Shown: positions 1 through 9,265 of the stretch, piece by piece
Layout of the letters: the number at the start of each line of letters is the position of its first letter
Position numbering within the stretch: position 1 is the first letter of the stretch
DNA from: Longimicrobium sp.
GTDB taxonomy: Bacteria; Gemmatimonadota; Gemmatimonadetes; Longimicrobiales; Longimicrobiaceae
Assembly: GCF_036388275.1 (NCBI RefSeq)
Contig: NZ_DASVSF010000017.1
Location: 1 to 36,387, forward strand
Direction of reading: 5' to 3'
Length of the DNA stretch: 36,387 nucleotides
Notes under the pieces: generated by a model
What the model was told of the DNA's origin: nothing
Databases searched by the model: none
What the model saw: the letters and a program-made list of their open reading frames with translations, nothing else
Program-made: the position numbers and the translations under genes

Positions 1-2600
1 ATCTCCCCGTCCGCGCGGCGCCGCACGCGGTCCATCACCCGGTACATCCGCGCCCCCGGCGCGCCGAACGGGCACGGGACGAAGCGCTCGGCCGTCATCG
101 CGGGGCGGTTCGCGTACCCGCGCGACAGGCCGTCGCCCGCGAGGTAGAGCTCGCCGACGACACCGACCGGCACGGGCTGGAGAAGCCGATCCAGCACGTA
201 CGCCTGCGTGTTCGCCACCGGCGTGCCGACGAGCACCTGCTCCGCGCCGCGCGGGACCAGGGAGTACGTCGAATAGGTGGTGTCTTCCGTCGGACCGTAG
301 AGGTTGCCGACCTTCTCCACCGTATCCAGCGCGTACAGCCCCTGCGCCAGCGCGTTCGGCAGCGCCTCGCCGCCCAGGTTCAGCGTCTTCACGCTCGCCG
401 GGATGCCCCCGCCGCTCTTCAGCATTTCCGCCGCCGCGCTCGGCACCATGCTGACGTGCACGACGTCCTCGTCGACCGTCGCCAGCTCCAGCGCGTTCTC
501 CACCAGCACCAGCTTCCCGCCCCAGGCGAGCGTGCCGAACACCTCCGCGATGGAGACGTCGAAGTTGATGGAGGTGGAGAAGAGCACGGAGGAACGCTCC
601 TCATCCGTCACGTTCTCTCGCAGCCAGTGCAGCAGGATGACGACGGAAGAATGGCGGATCATCACCCCCTTGGGCCGGCCGGTGGACCCGGAGGTGAAGA
701 TCACGTGCGACAGGTTTTCGGGAAGGACGCCGGTCTCGAAGGCGTCGGCGGACTCCGCCGCGATGGCGTCGCGCTCGACGTCGAGCAGAAGCGTGGCCGC
801 GCCTTCCGGCAACCGGTCCGCCAGCGCCGACTCCGTGATGACGAGCGTCACCCCGGCATCCTCGAGCATGTAGCCCAGCCGCTCGCGCGGGTACGCGGGA
901 TCCAGCGGCACGTACGCGCCTCCGGCCCCCAGCACGCCCAGCATCGCGGCGACCAGTTCCGGTGTGCGCGGCAGGCAGATGCCCACGCGCACCTCAGGCC
1001 CTACCCGACGCCGACGCAGCGCGTGGGAGATCCGGTTCGCGCGCGCCTCCAACTCCGCGTACGTCCACCGCTCGCCGCGCCAGGAGAGCGCGATGGCGTG
1101 CGGCGTCCGCGCCGCCTGGGCGCGGAACAGGTCGGGGACGCGGAGACCGTCGGTGGGGTACGCACGTCCCGTCGCGTTCCACTCCTCCAGGACGAGGCGC
1201 CGCTCCACCGCAGGGACGATCTCCAGCCGGTCCACCCGCCGGGTCTCGTCCGCGACCATCCCTTCCAGCACGCGCCGCAGGTATCCGACGCAGCGCTCCA
1301 CCGTTGCCCGCTCGAAGAGCGCGGAGGCATACGTCACATTCCCCGCGATCCTCGCGCCGTGCTCCCAGAGCGTCAGCGACAGGTCGACCTGCGCCGTCGC
1401 AAGCGCCGTCGCCTGCGGGGACGGCACCGGCGCGGCGGATCCCCGGGCCGGACGGGCCGGCGGTCCGGCCGGCCCCATCGGGGCCAGTGCGAGGCCGGGG
1501 AGCCCGGTGCCGCCGCCGGGGGCGTTCTGCCACGCGAAGATCGCCTGGAAGAGCGGCGCGTATGCAATGCTCCGCGCCGGGTGAACGAGCTCCACCACCT
1601 GCTCGAAGGGGATGTCCTGGTGATGCTGCGCACCGAGCGCCCGCTCCTTCACCCTCGCCAGCAGCTCCGCCACCGTCGGCGCGTCTGACAGCTCCACGCG
1701 TACGGGGAGCATATTCACGAAGAAGCCGATCAGCGCCTCGATCTCCTCCCGCCCGCGGTTCGCCGTCGGCGTGCCGACCACCACGTCGCCCTGTCCTGAC
1801 AGGCGGGAAAGCACCACCGCCCAGCCCGCCAGCAGCGTCATGAAGAGCGTGGTCCCATGCCGGCGGGAAAGCTCCCGGAGCGCGGCCGAGAGCGCCTCGT
1901 CCAGCCCGATGTCGATCATCCTGCCGGCGAAGTCCTGCCGCGCCGGACGAGGGCGATCGGCCGGCAGCTCCAGCAGCTCGGGGGCACCGGCGAGCGTTTT
2001 CCGCCAGTACTCCGCCTGCTCCCCAAGGACCTCGCCCTCCACCCAGCGGCGCTGCCAGGCCGCGTAGTCGGCGTACTGCACCGCGAGCGGCGGAAGCGGA
2101 TCGGGCCGCCCCGCGCGGAAGGCGCCGTAGAGGGCGCCCAGCTCGCGGGTGAACACGCCCACGCTCCAGCCGTCGGAGGCGATGTGGTGCAGGGTGATGA
2201 GCAGCACGTGGTCGTCGTCGCCGATCTGCACCAGCCGGCCGCGGATCAGAGGCCCGCGCCCCAGGTCGAAGGGCGCGCCCGCCTCCTCCGCCATCAGCCG
2301 ATGCAGTTCCGCCGGCCCTTCGGCGCGGCCGCGGAGGTCGTGCTCCGCGAGAGGGAACGGGCTTTCCTCCGCCGGCACGATCCGCTGCACCGGTGCGCCG
2401 TCCACCTCGGCGAAGACGGTGCGCAGCGCCTCGTGCCGCGCCAGGATCCGGTCCAGCGCCCGCCGCAGCGCGGCGCGGTCCACCTCGCCCCGCAGCCGCT
2501 GCCGCACGGGGATGTGGAACGCCGTGCCCGCGGCGGCCAGCCGTTCGACGAACCAGAGCCGCTGCTGCGCGAACGAGAGCGGGAGATCGCCCCCTCGCTC
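1..2600 (-). other. Module E2, partial: C-A(cut)
   Basis: C domain with SFAQQRLWFVERL, LHHIASDGWSVG and IGFFVNMLPVRVE, then an A domain of another lineage (INFDVSIAEVFGTLAWGGKL, NLYGPTEDTTYST). The pocket is DVASNGLTYK; its second half resembles the cyanobacterial alanine-type code DLFNNALTYK, but no call is made. The A7 region at 28-57 reads YRVMDRVRRR where YRTGDRVRW is expected. The module leaves the window there. Confidence 0.75.
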
Positions 2601-5600
2601 CACCCGCTCGATGGCCGGCAGCTCGGCGCGCGACGCGGTTTCCAGCCCCCGCGCGAAGTCGGCCAGCACGGGCTGGGCGAAGAGGTCGCGCAGCGCCACC
2701 TGCACCGCCAGGCGCTGCCGCACTCGCGAGATCACCTGCACGGCAAGGAGCGAGTGCCCGCCCAGGTCGAAGAAGCTGTCCCGGCGCCCCACCCGCTCCA
2801 CGCGCAGCACCTCGGCCCAGATGTCGGCCACCGCCTGCTCCGTCTGCCCCTCCGGCGCCTCGAAGCCGCGCGCGGCGAGCGCGTCGCCCTCCGGCGCCGG
2901 GAGCGCCCCGCGGTCCACCTTGCCGCCGGCGGTCACCGGGAACGCATCCAGCCGTACGAACGCCGCGGGCACCATGTACGACGGCAGCCGCCCGGCCAGG
3001 TGCGCCCGCAGCGATTCCACGTCCAGTCCCTCGTCGGCCAGGCAGTACGCCACCAGCCGCCGGTCGCCGGGCTCATCCTCGCGCGCCAGCACCACCGCGT
3101 CGCGCACGGCCACGTGCTCGGCGAGCCGCGCCTCGATCTCGCCCAGCTCGATGCGGAAGCCGCGGATCTTCACCTGGAAGTCGGTGCGCCCCAGGAACTC
3201 GATCGTCCCCTCCCGGAGCCACCGCCCCAGGTCGCCCGTACGGTACAGGCGTGCCCCGGGCTCACGGGAGAACGGGTCCGGCACGAACCGCCCGGCCGTC
3301 AGCCCCGGACGGTCCAGGTAGCCGCGCACCACCTGGGCGCCGCCGATGTACAGCTCTCCCGACACCCCCACCGGCACCGGCCCGCCCGCCGAGTCCAGGA
3401 GGTAGACGCGCGTGTTCGCCACCGGCCGGCCGATGGAGCGCCAGGTGGCGGGGTCGGCCGCCATCTCGCGCATCGTGGCGTTGACCGTCGTCTCGGTGGG
3501 GCCGTACGTGTTCAGGAGCGGCGGCCGGTGCCCGTCCCTCCCGAACCACGCCCGCAGCGCCGCGGGCTCCACCGCCTCGCCGCCGATGGCCAGCAGGCGC
3601 ACGCTGGGCGGGATGGCGGCCGAGGGCTCGTCCAGCAGGAGCTGCCAGAAGCGCGTCGGCAGGTCGAGCACGCTCACCCCGTTCTCCGCGCACCGGCCCC
3701 AGAAGACGTGCGCGCCCTCCAGCCACGCCTCGGTGCGCAGCACCAGCGCCGCCCCCGTGAGGAGCGCGCCGAAGATCTCCTCCACCGCGGCGTCGAAAGC
3801 GACGGAGGCGAACTGCAGGAAGCGGTCGCCCGCCCGCAGGCCGAAGCCCGCCTGGACGGCGGCGACCTGACGCGCGACGGCGCGGTGGGTGGCCATCACC
3901 CCCTTGGGCCGACCGGTGGAGCCCGAGGTGTAGATCACGTACGCCAGGTGCTCCGGCTGGAGCGCCCCGCGCCCAAGGTTCGCGTCCGACCCCGCCGCCC
4001 CGGCCGCCCAGGCGGGCGAGCCGGCATCCAGCTCGAGCACCGGCACGCCCATGCCCGCGAAGCGCGCGGCGAGCGAGCCGTGCGCCAGCACCGCCACCGG
4101 CGTGCTGTCCTCCACCTGCCAGCGCAGCCGCTCCTCCGGGTACGCCGGGTCGAGCGGAACGTACGCCCCGCCCGCCTTGAGCACCGCCAGCAGGCCGGCG
4201 ATCATCTCCGGGCCGCGCTCGGCGCAGATCGCCACACGCGCGTCCGGGCCTACGCCGAGCCCGCGGAGATGATGCGCCAGCCGGTTGGCGCGGGCGTTCA
4301 GCTCCGCGTACGTGAGCGCCCCGCCCTCGAAGACCACGGCGATCGCCCCGGGCGTCTCCTCCGCCCGCCGCTCGAAGAGCTCGTGCACGCACCCGCCGTC
4401 CAGGGACGCGGTGCCGCGGCTTTCGGCGGAGGGTCCGTGAACGGCCTGGTGGAGCGCTTCGGCTTCCCGGGAGGGGAGATCCGTCGCGTTCCACTCCTCC
4501 ACGACCCGCGCGCGCTCCGCCGGCGACATCAGCTCCAGCCGCGCCACGCTCCGGCGCTCGTCGGCCACCATCTGCGCGAGCACCCGCCGCAGGTAGCCCG
4601 CGTGGCGCTCCACCGTCTCCAGATCGAAGAGCGCCGTCGCGTACTCCAGGTAGCCGGTGATCCGCCCGCCCTGCTCGGAAAGGGTGAGCGCCAGGTCGAA
4701 CTGCACCGACGCCTCCCCGGAATCGATCTCCGCCGGGGCTGGCGCCGGCCCCGGCCCCGGCGGCGGCGGCGCCCCCGGGGATGCCACCGCCAGCCCCGAA
4801 AGCTCCACGTTGCGCTCGGGCATGTTCAGCCAGTTGAACATCACCTGGAAAAGCGGCGTGTGCGCCAGGCTGCGCACCGGCTGCAGCAGCTCTACCACCT
4901 GCTCGAAGGGGATGTCCTGGTGCTGCTGCGCTTCCAGCGCCCGGTCCTTGGCCCGCCGCAGCAGCTCCGCCACGGTGAGCGAGCCGGGGACGCCCACCCG
5001 GATCGCCAGCGTGTTCACGAAGAAGCCGATCAGCCCCTCGATTTCGCGCCGGCCCCGGCCCGCCACCGGGCTGCCGATCACCACGTCCTCCTGCCCCGAA
5101 AGGCGGCTGAGCACCACCGCCCACGCCGCCAGGAACATCATGTACAGCGTGCCCCCCTGGCGCCGGGTCAGCGCCTTCAGCCCCGCCGTCAGCTCCGCGT
5201 CCAGCGCGATGTCGAGCACGCGCCCGGTGAAGTCCTGCCGCGGCGGACGCGGCCGGTCGGTGGGCAGCTCCAGCAGCGCGGGCGCGCCGGCCAGCGCCTT
5301 CTTCCAGTACTCCGCCTGCCCCTTCAGCACCTCGCCGTCCACCCAGCGCCGCTGCCACACGGCGTAGTCCGCGTACTGGATCGGCAGCGCGGGAAGCGGG
5401 TCCGGCTCGCCGTTGCGGAATGCGTCGTAGAGCGCGCTCAGCTCACGGGTGAACACCCCCATGCTCCACCCGTCGGAAACGATGTGGTGCATGGTGATGT
5501 GCAGCACATGGTCATCGTCCGCCAGCCGGACCAGGTGCCCGCGGATCAGTGGCCCGCGGGCCAGGTCGAAGGGCGTGGCCGCATCCTCGTCCAGCAGCCG

Positions 5601-6002
5601 GCGAAGCTCCGCCCCGGCCTCCGCGTGGCCGCGGAGGTCGTGCTCGGCGAGTTGGAAGGGGCTCTCCTCCACCGGCGCGATCCGCTGCACCTGGTCGGCG
5701 CCCACCTCCGCGAAGGTGGTGCGCAGCGCCTCGTGGCGGGCGACCATCCGGTCCAGCGCGCGGACCAGCGCGTCCCGGTTCAGCTCGCCCCTCAACCGCA
5801 GGTGGGTCGGAATGTGGTAGAGGGCGCCGGGAATCCCGAGCTGGTCCAGGAACCAGAGCCGCCACTGCGCAAACGACAGCGGCAGCGCTCCGCTCCGGTC
5901 CACCGGCTGGATCTGCGACAGCGTCGGCGCGTCCTGTTTGGACGCGGTGGCTTCGAGCAGCTCGAGAAGAGCCAGGCGCTCGGCGGTCGAAAGGTTCTGC
6001 AT
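1..6002 (-). CDS. NRPS gene E, 3'-partial: C-A-T-C-A(partial)
   Basis: I read this open frame directly from the reverse complement; it runs without a stop from ATG 6002 to the left edge (about 2000 codons) and continues beyond. It starts MQNLSTAERLALLELLEA, a leader like that of gene C; an in-frame GTG lies two codons upstream (6008). Module 1 has SFAQWRLWFLDQL, HHIVSDGWS near residue 171, A3 YTSGSTGRPKG near 690 and LGGHSLL near 1085. Module 2 has SFAQQRLWFVERL near 1140, HHIASDGWS near 1271 and A3 FTSGSTGRPKG near 1770, and is cut just after the A7 region. Module 1 carries an unusual Pro/Gly-rich stretch near residue 420 (GAPPPPGPGPAPAPA) and a longer than usual C-to-A linker. Pocket codes are DAEDAGTVNK (module 1, perhaps a basic substrate) and DVASNGLTYK (module 2, not assigned). 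The gene follows gene D by 45 bp. Confidence 0.95.
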   Translation of the reverse strand, partial: MQNLSTAERLALLELLEATASKQDAPTLSQIQPVDRSGALPLSFAQWRLWFLDQLGIPGALYHIPTHLRLRGELNRDALVRALDRMVARHEALRTTFAEVGADQVQRIAPVEESPFQLAEHDLRGHAEAGAELRRLLDEDAATPFDLARGPLIRGHLVRLADDDHVLHITMHHIVSDGWSMGVFTRELSALYDAFRNGEPDPLPALPIQYADYAVWQRRWVDGEVLKGQAEYWKKALAGAPALLELPTDRPRPPRQDFTGRVLDIALDAELTAGLKALTRRQGGTLYMMFLAAWAVVLSRLSGQEDVVIGSPVAGRGRREIEGLIGFFVNTLAIRVGVPGSLTVAELLRRAKDRALEAQQHQDIPFEQVVELLQPVRSLAHTPLFQVMFNWLNMPERNVELSGLAVASPGAPPPPGPGPAPAPAEIDSGEASVQFDLALTLSEQGGRITGYLEYATALFDLETVERHAGYLRRVLAQMVADERRSVARLELMSPAERARVVEEWNATDLPSREAEALHQAVHGPSAESRGTASLDGGCVHELFERRAEETPGAIAVVFEGGALTYAELNARANRLAHHLRGLGVGPDARVAICAERGPEMIAGLLAVLKAGGAYVPLDPAYPEERLRWQVEDSTPVAVLAHGSLAARFAGMGVPVLELDAGSPAWAAGAAGSDANLGRGALQPEHLAYVIYTSGSTGRPKGVMATHRAVARQVAAVQAGFGLRAGDRFLQFASVAFDAAVEEIFGALLTGAALVLRTEAWLEGAHVFWGRCAENGVSVLDLPTRFWQLLLDEPSAAIPPSVRLLAIGGEAVEPAALRAWFGRDGHRPPLLNTYGPTETTVNATMREMAADPATWRSIGRPVANTRVYLLDSAGGPVPVGVSGELYIGGAQVVRGYLDRPGLTAGRFVPDPFSREPGARLYRTGDLGRWLREGTIEFLGRTDFQVKIRGFRIELGEIEARLAEHVAVRDAVVLAREDEPGDRRLVAYCLADEGLDVESLRAHLAGRLPSYMVPAAFVRLDAFPVTAGGKVDRGALPAPEGDALAARGFEAPEGQTEQAVADIWAEVLRVERVGRRDSFFDLGGHSLLAVQVISRVRQRLAVQVALRDLFAQPVLADFARGLETASRAELPAIERVERGGDLPLSFAQQRLWFVERLAAAGTAFHIPVRQRLRGEVDRAALRRALDRILARHEALRTVFAEVDGAPVQRIVPAEESPFPLAEHDLRGRAEGPAELHRLMAEEAGAPFDLGRGPLIRGRLVQIGDDDHVLLITLHHIASDGWSVGVFTRELGALYGAFRAGRPDPLPPLAVQYADYAAWQRRWVEGEVLGEQAEYWRKTLAGAPELLELPADRPRPARQDFAGRMIDIGLDEALSAALRELSRRHGTTLFMTLLAGWAVVLSRLSGQGDVVVGTPTANRGREEIEALIGFFVNMLPVRVELSDAPTVAELLARVKERALGAQHHQDIPFEQVVELVHPARSIAYAPLFQAIFAWQNAPGGGTGLPGLALAPMGPAGPPARPARGSAAPVPSPQATALATAQVDLSLTLWEHGARIAGNVTYASALFERATVERCVGYLRRVLEGMVADETRRVDRLEIVPAVERRLVLEEWNATGRAYPTDGLRVPDLFRAQAARTPHAIALSWRGERWTYAELEARANRISHALRRRRVGPEVRVGICLPRTPELVAAMLGVLGAGGAYVPLDPAYPRERLGYMLEDAGVTLVITESALADRLPEGAATLLLDVERDAIAAESADAFETGVLPENLSHVIFTSGSTGRPKGVMIRHSSVVILLHWLRENVTDEERSSVLFSTSINFDVSIAEVFGTLAWGGKLVLVENALELATVDEDVVHVSMVPSAAAEMLKSGGGIPASVKTLNLGGEALPNALAQGLYALDTVEKVGNLYGPTEDTTYSTYSLVPRGAEQVLVGTPVANTQAYVLDRLLQPVPVGVVGELYLAGDGLSRGYANRPAMTAERFVPCPFGAPGARMYRVMDRVRRRADGE
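2600..6002 (-). other. Module E1: C-A-T, perhaps basic substrate
   Basis: C domain with HHIVSDGWS and IGFFVNTLAIRVG. The late C domain is interrupted by a Pro/Gly/Ala-rich run (about 4720-4790), and the C-to-A linker has about 20 extra residues (about 4400-4470). The A domain (AFDAAVEEIFGALL, VLDLPTRFWQ, AIGGEAV, NTYGPTETTVN) gives DAEDAGTVNK. The acidic third and fourth positions are usual for Lys/Orn/Arg-type pockets, but I do not recognise the code. The A10 motif is AGGKVDRG, with Gly for the usual Asn. Confidence 0.75.
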
Positions 6003-6047
6003 GCTCACGAACGGCTGTCCGGAAACTGGTGTACGCCAAGGGTGCGT
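6003..6047 (-). other. 45-bp D/E spacer
   Basis: Short gap between the gene D stop and the gene E ATG. An in-frame GTG lies 6 bases upstream of the ATG (GTGAGCATG), so the start could be either. There is no terminator or strong ribosome-binding site. Confidence 0.7.
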
Positions 6048-9000
6048 TTACGCGGTCGTTGCGCCGGGCTCGCGAAGGAGCCGCGCGAACCGCGCCTGGG
6101 CCTCGGGGTCGAACTGGGCCAGCCGCAGGTCCACGATCCGGTCGGCGAGCGCGGAAAGCACGGGCGTCTCGAACACGGAGGCCAGTGCAAGCTCCACCTG
6201 CATCGCCTGCCGCACCCGCGAGATCATCTGCACCGCCAGGAGCGAGTGTCCGCCCAGCCCGAAGAAGTCGTCCCCGCGCCCCACCCGCTCCACGCCCATC
6301 AGCTCGGCCCAGATCTCCGCGAGCGACTGTTCCACCTTCCCCACCGGGGCCTCGTACTCCCGCGCCGCATGGGCGTCGCCCTCCGGGGCGGGGAGCGCCC
6401 CGCGGTCCACCTTGCCGTTCGGCGTGAGCGGAAAGGCGTCCAGCCGAACGAACGCCGACGGCACCATGTACGCCGGCAGCGTCTCGCCCAGGTGTGCCCG
6501 GAGCGCCTCCGCCCCGGCCGTTTCCTCGCCCACCACGTACGCCACCAGCCGCCGGTTCCCCGGCGTGTCCTCGCGCGCCACGACGACGGCCTCGCGCACG
6601 CCCGCGTGCTCGGCCAGCCGCGCCTCGACCTCGCCCGGCTCGATGCGGTAGCCGCGCACCTTCACCTGGTGGTCGCGCCGCCCAAGGAACTCCAGCTCGC
6701 CCGTGGCTAGCCAGCGGGCGCGGTCGCCGGTGCGGTACATCCGCGCGCCGGGCGTGGCGGAGAACGGGTCGGGGACGAACGCCTGCGCGGTCGCCGCCGG
6801 CCGGCCCAGGTAGCCGCGCGCCAGCACCCCGCCGATGCACAGCTCGCCGGGCGCCGCCAGCGGGGCCGGGTGCATCCACCCGTCCACCACGTACGCCGCG
6901 CGCCCGGGGAGGGGCCGCCCCACGGGGACGTGCACCGCCCCCTCCGCTAGCGTGGGCGGGACGTCGTACGCCGTGCAGGTGACCACCGCCTCGGTGGGTC
7001 CGTAGCCGTTCAGCAGCCGCACGCCGGCCGCGGGTCCCGCCGCCCAGCCGCGTGCCGCCGCCGGGCTCATCGCCTCGCCCCCGGCGATCACCAGCCGCAC
7101 GGTGCGGGCGAGCAGCTCCAGCGCGTCCGCGTCCGCCGCCAGCTGGTGCCAGTACGCCGTGGGGGGGTTGATGACCGTGAGCCCCTGCTCCGCCGCCTGC
7201 CGCGCCAGCTCCAGCGGGGTGGGCACCTCGTTCCCCCGCATCACCACGCAGACGCCGGCCGAGAGCGGCGCCAGCGTCTGCTCCAGCGACACGTCGAACC
7301 CGGCCGCGGCGAACTGCATCACCCGGTCGGCCGGGGTGAGCCCGTACGCCGCCGCCGCCGCGCGGCAGTGCGCGGCCGCCTCGGCGTGCGCCACGCCCAC
7401 GCCCTTGGGCGTGCCGGTGGAGCCGGAAGTGTAGATGACGTACGCCAGCGCGGCGGCCGGCACATCGAGTTCAAGGTCGTCCCCGTTCTCCCCCTCCGCC
7501 TCCGCCGGGGCGACGACCGTCCCGGCGAAGCCCTCCGGCACCCGATCGCGCGTCACCAGCACGGCGGCGCCCGCGTCGGCCAGCAGCCCGGCGCGGCGGG
7601 CGGCCGGGAGCGCCGGGTCTAGCGGCAGGTACGCCCCGCCGGCCTTGAGCACCGCCAGCAGCGCCACCACCAGCTCGGCGGAGCGCTCCAGCATCACCCC
7701 CACGCGCGCCTCGGGGCCCACGCCGGCCGCGCGGAGACGCCGCGCCAGCCGGTTGGCGGCCGCGTTCAGCTCCGCGTAGGTGAGCCGCTCCCCCGCGGCG
7801 GCCACCGCCGCCGCGTCGGGCGTGCGCGCCACCCAGGCTTCGAAGAGCGCGTGCACGCACGGCGCGCCCGGCTCCACCGCCTCGGTGCGGCTCCACGCCT
7901 CCAGCACCCGCGCGCGCTCCTCCGCGGGAAGCAGCTCCAGCCGGTCGACGGGCTTTGAATCGTCCGCGGCCATCTCCTCCAGCACCCGCCGCAGGTAGCC
8001 CGCGTGGCGCTCGGCGGTCGCGTGGCCGAAGAGCGCGGTCGCGAAGTTCAGGTCCCCCACGATGCGGTCCCCGCTCTCGGCGAGGGTCAGCGTAAGGTCG
8101 AACTTCGCGGTCTCCTGCGCGGATGCCGGCACGGCCGCGGCCTGCAGCCCCGGCAGCTCCAACGTGCCTTCCGGCGCGTTCTGCCACGCGAACATCACCT
8201 GGAAGAGCGGGCTGTACGCCAGGCTGCGCGCGGGCCGCACCCGCTCCACCACCTGTTCCAGCGGGATGTCCTGGTTCCGCTGCGCCTCCAGCGCGCGCGT
8301 CTTCACGCGATGGAGCAGCTCCCCCACGCGCGGCCCATCCGACAGGTCGATCCGGACGGGAAGCGTGTTGACGAAGAAGCCGATCAGCTCCTCCACCTCG
8401 GCCCGGCCACGATTCGCGGATGGGGTGCCGATCACCACGTCGTCCTGGCCCGAGAGCCGGGCGAGCACCGTGGCCCATCCGGCCAGCAGTGTCATGAACA
8501 GCGTGGTGCCGTGCCGCTGCGACAGGGCCCTGAGCGCCGCGGTCAGCGCCTCGTCGAGCTCCACGTTCACCGACGCCCCGGCCGAGTCCTGCTTTGCCGG
8601 GCGCGGGCGGTCGGTGGGCAGCTCCAGCAGCTCCGGGGCGCCGGCCAGCGTGCGGGTCCAGTACTCCCCCTGCGCCCGCAGCACCGGCCCTTCTACCCAG
8701 CGGCGGTGCCATGCGGCGTAGTCGGCGTACTGCACCGGCAGCGGCGGGAGCGGATCGGGCTTGCCACGCGCGAAGGCGGCGTACAGCGCGCCCAGCTCGC
8801 GGAAGAGCACGCCGGCGGACCAGCCGTCGGCGACGATGTGGTGCATCGTCAGCAGCAGCACGTGGTCGTCGGCCGCCATGCGCACCAGCCGCCCGCGGAC
8901 CAGCGGCCCCCGCGCCAGGTCGAACGGAGCGCTCGCCTCGTCCGACACCAGGCGGCGCAGCCCATCCTCCGCGTCCGCCGAGGCACGGAGGTCGTGCTCC

Positions 9001-9265
9001 ACCAGCCGGAACGCGCTCTCCTCCGCCGGGGCGATGTGCTGGACCGGCTCGCCCTCCACGGTCGGGAAGGTGGTGCGCAGCGCCTCGTGGCGGGCGACGA
9101 TGCGGTCCAGCGACCGCACCAGCGCGCCGCGGTCCAGCTCGCCCCGCAGCCGCAGCCCCGTGGGGATGTGGTAGGTGCTGCCCAGCTCCCCCAGCTGCTC
9201 CAGGAACCACAGCCGCTGCTGCGCGAACGAAAGCGGGATCTTTCCCGTGCGGTCCACCGGCTCGA
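6048..9265 (-). other. Module D3: C-A-T, substrate uncertain (perhaps basic)
   Basis: C domain with SFAQQRLWFLEQL and HHIVADGWS. The A domain belongs to a different lineage (VAHAEAAAHCRAAAAAYG, GFDVSLEQTLAPL, INPPTAYWHQL, IAGGEAM, NGYGPTEAVVT). The pocket reads DVENIGGVTK; Glu and Asn at the third and fourth positions recall the ornithine code DMENLGLINK, so a basic residue is a guess. The A5-A6 region has a short deletion (GGVLARGYLG against GGAGVARGYLG). The carrier is FFGLGGHSLLAVQM. Confidence 0.75.

Noticed and set aside
1857..6710. Long plus-strand open frame opposite genes D and E
   Set aside because: It is an antisense shadow with the same Arg/His/Gln-rich composition. The minus strand codes for clear C-A-T modules here.
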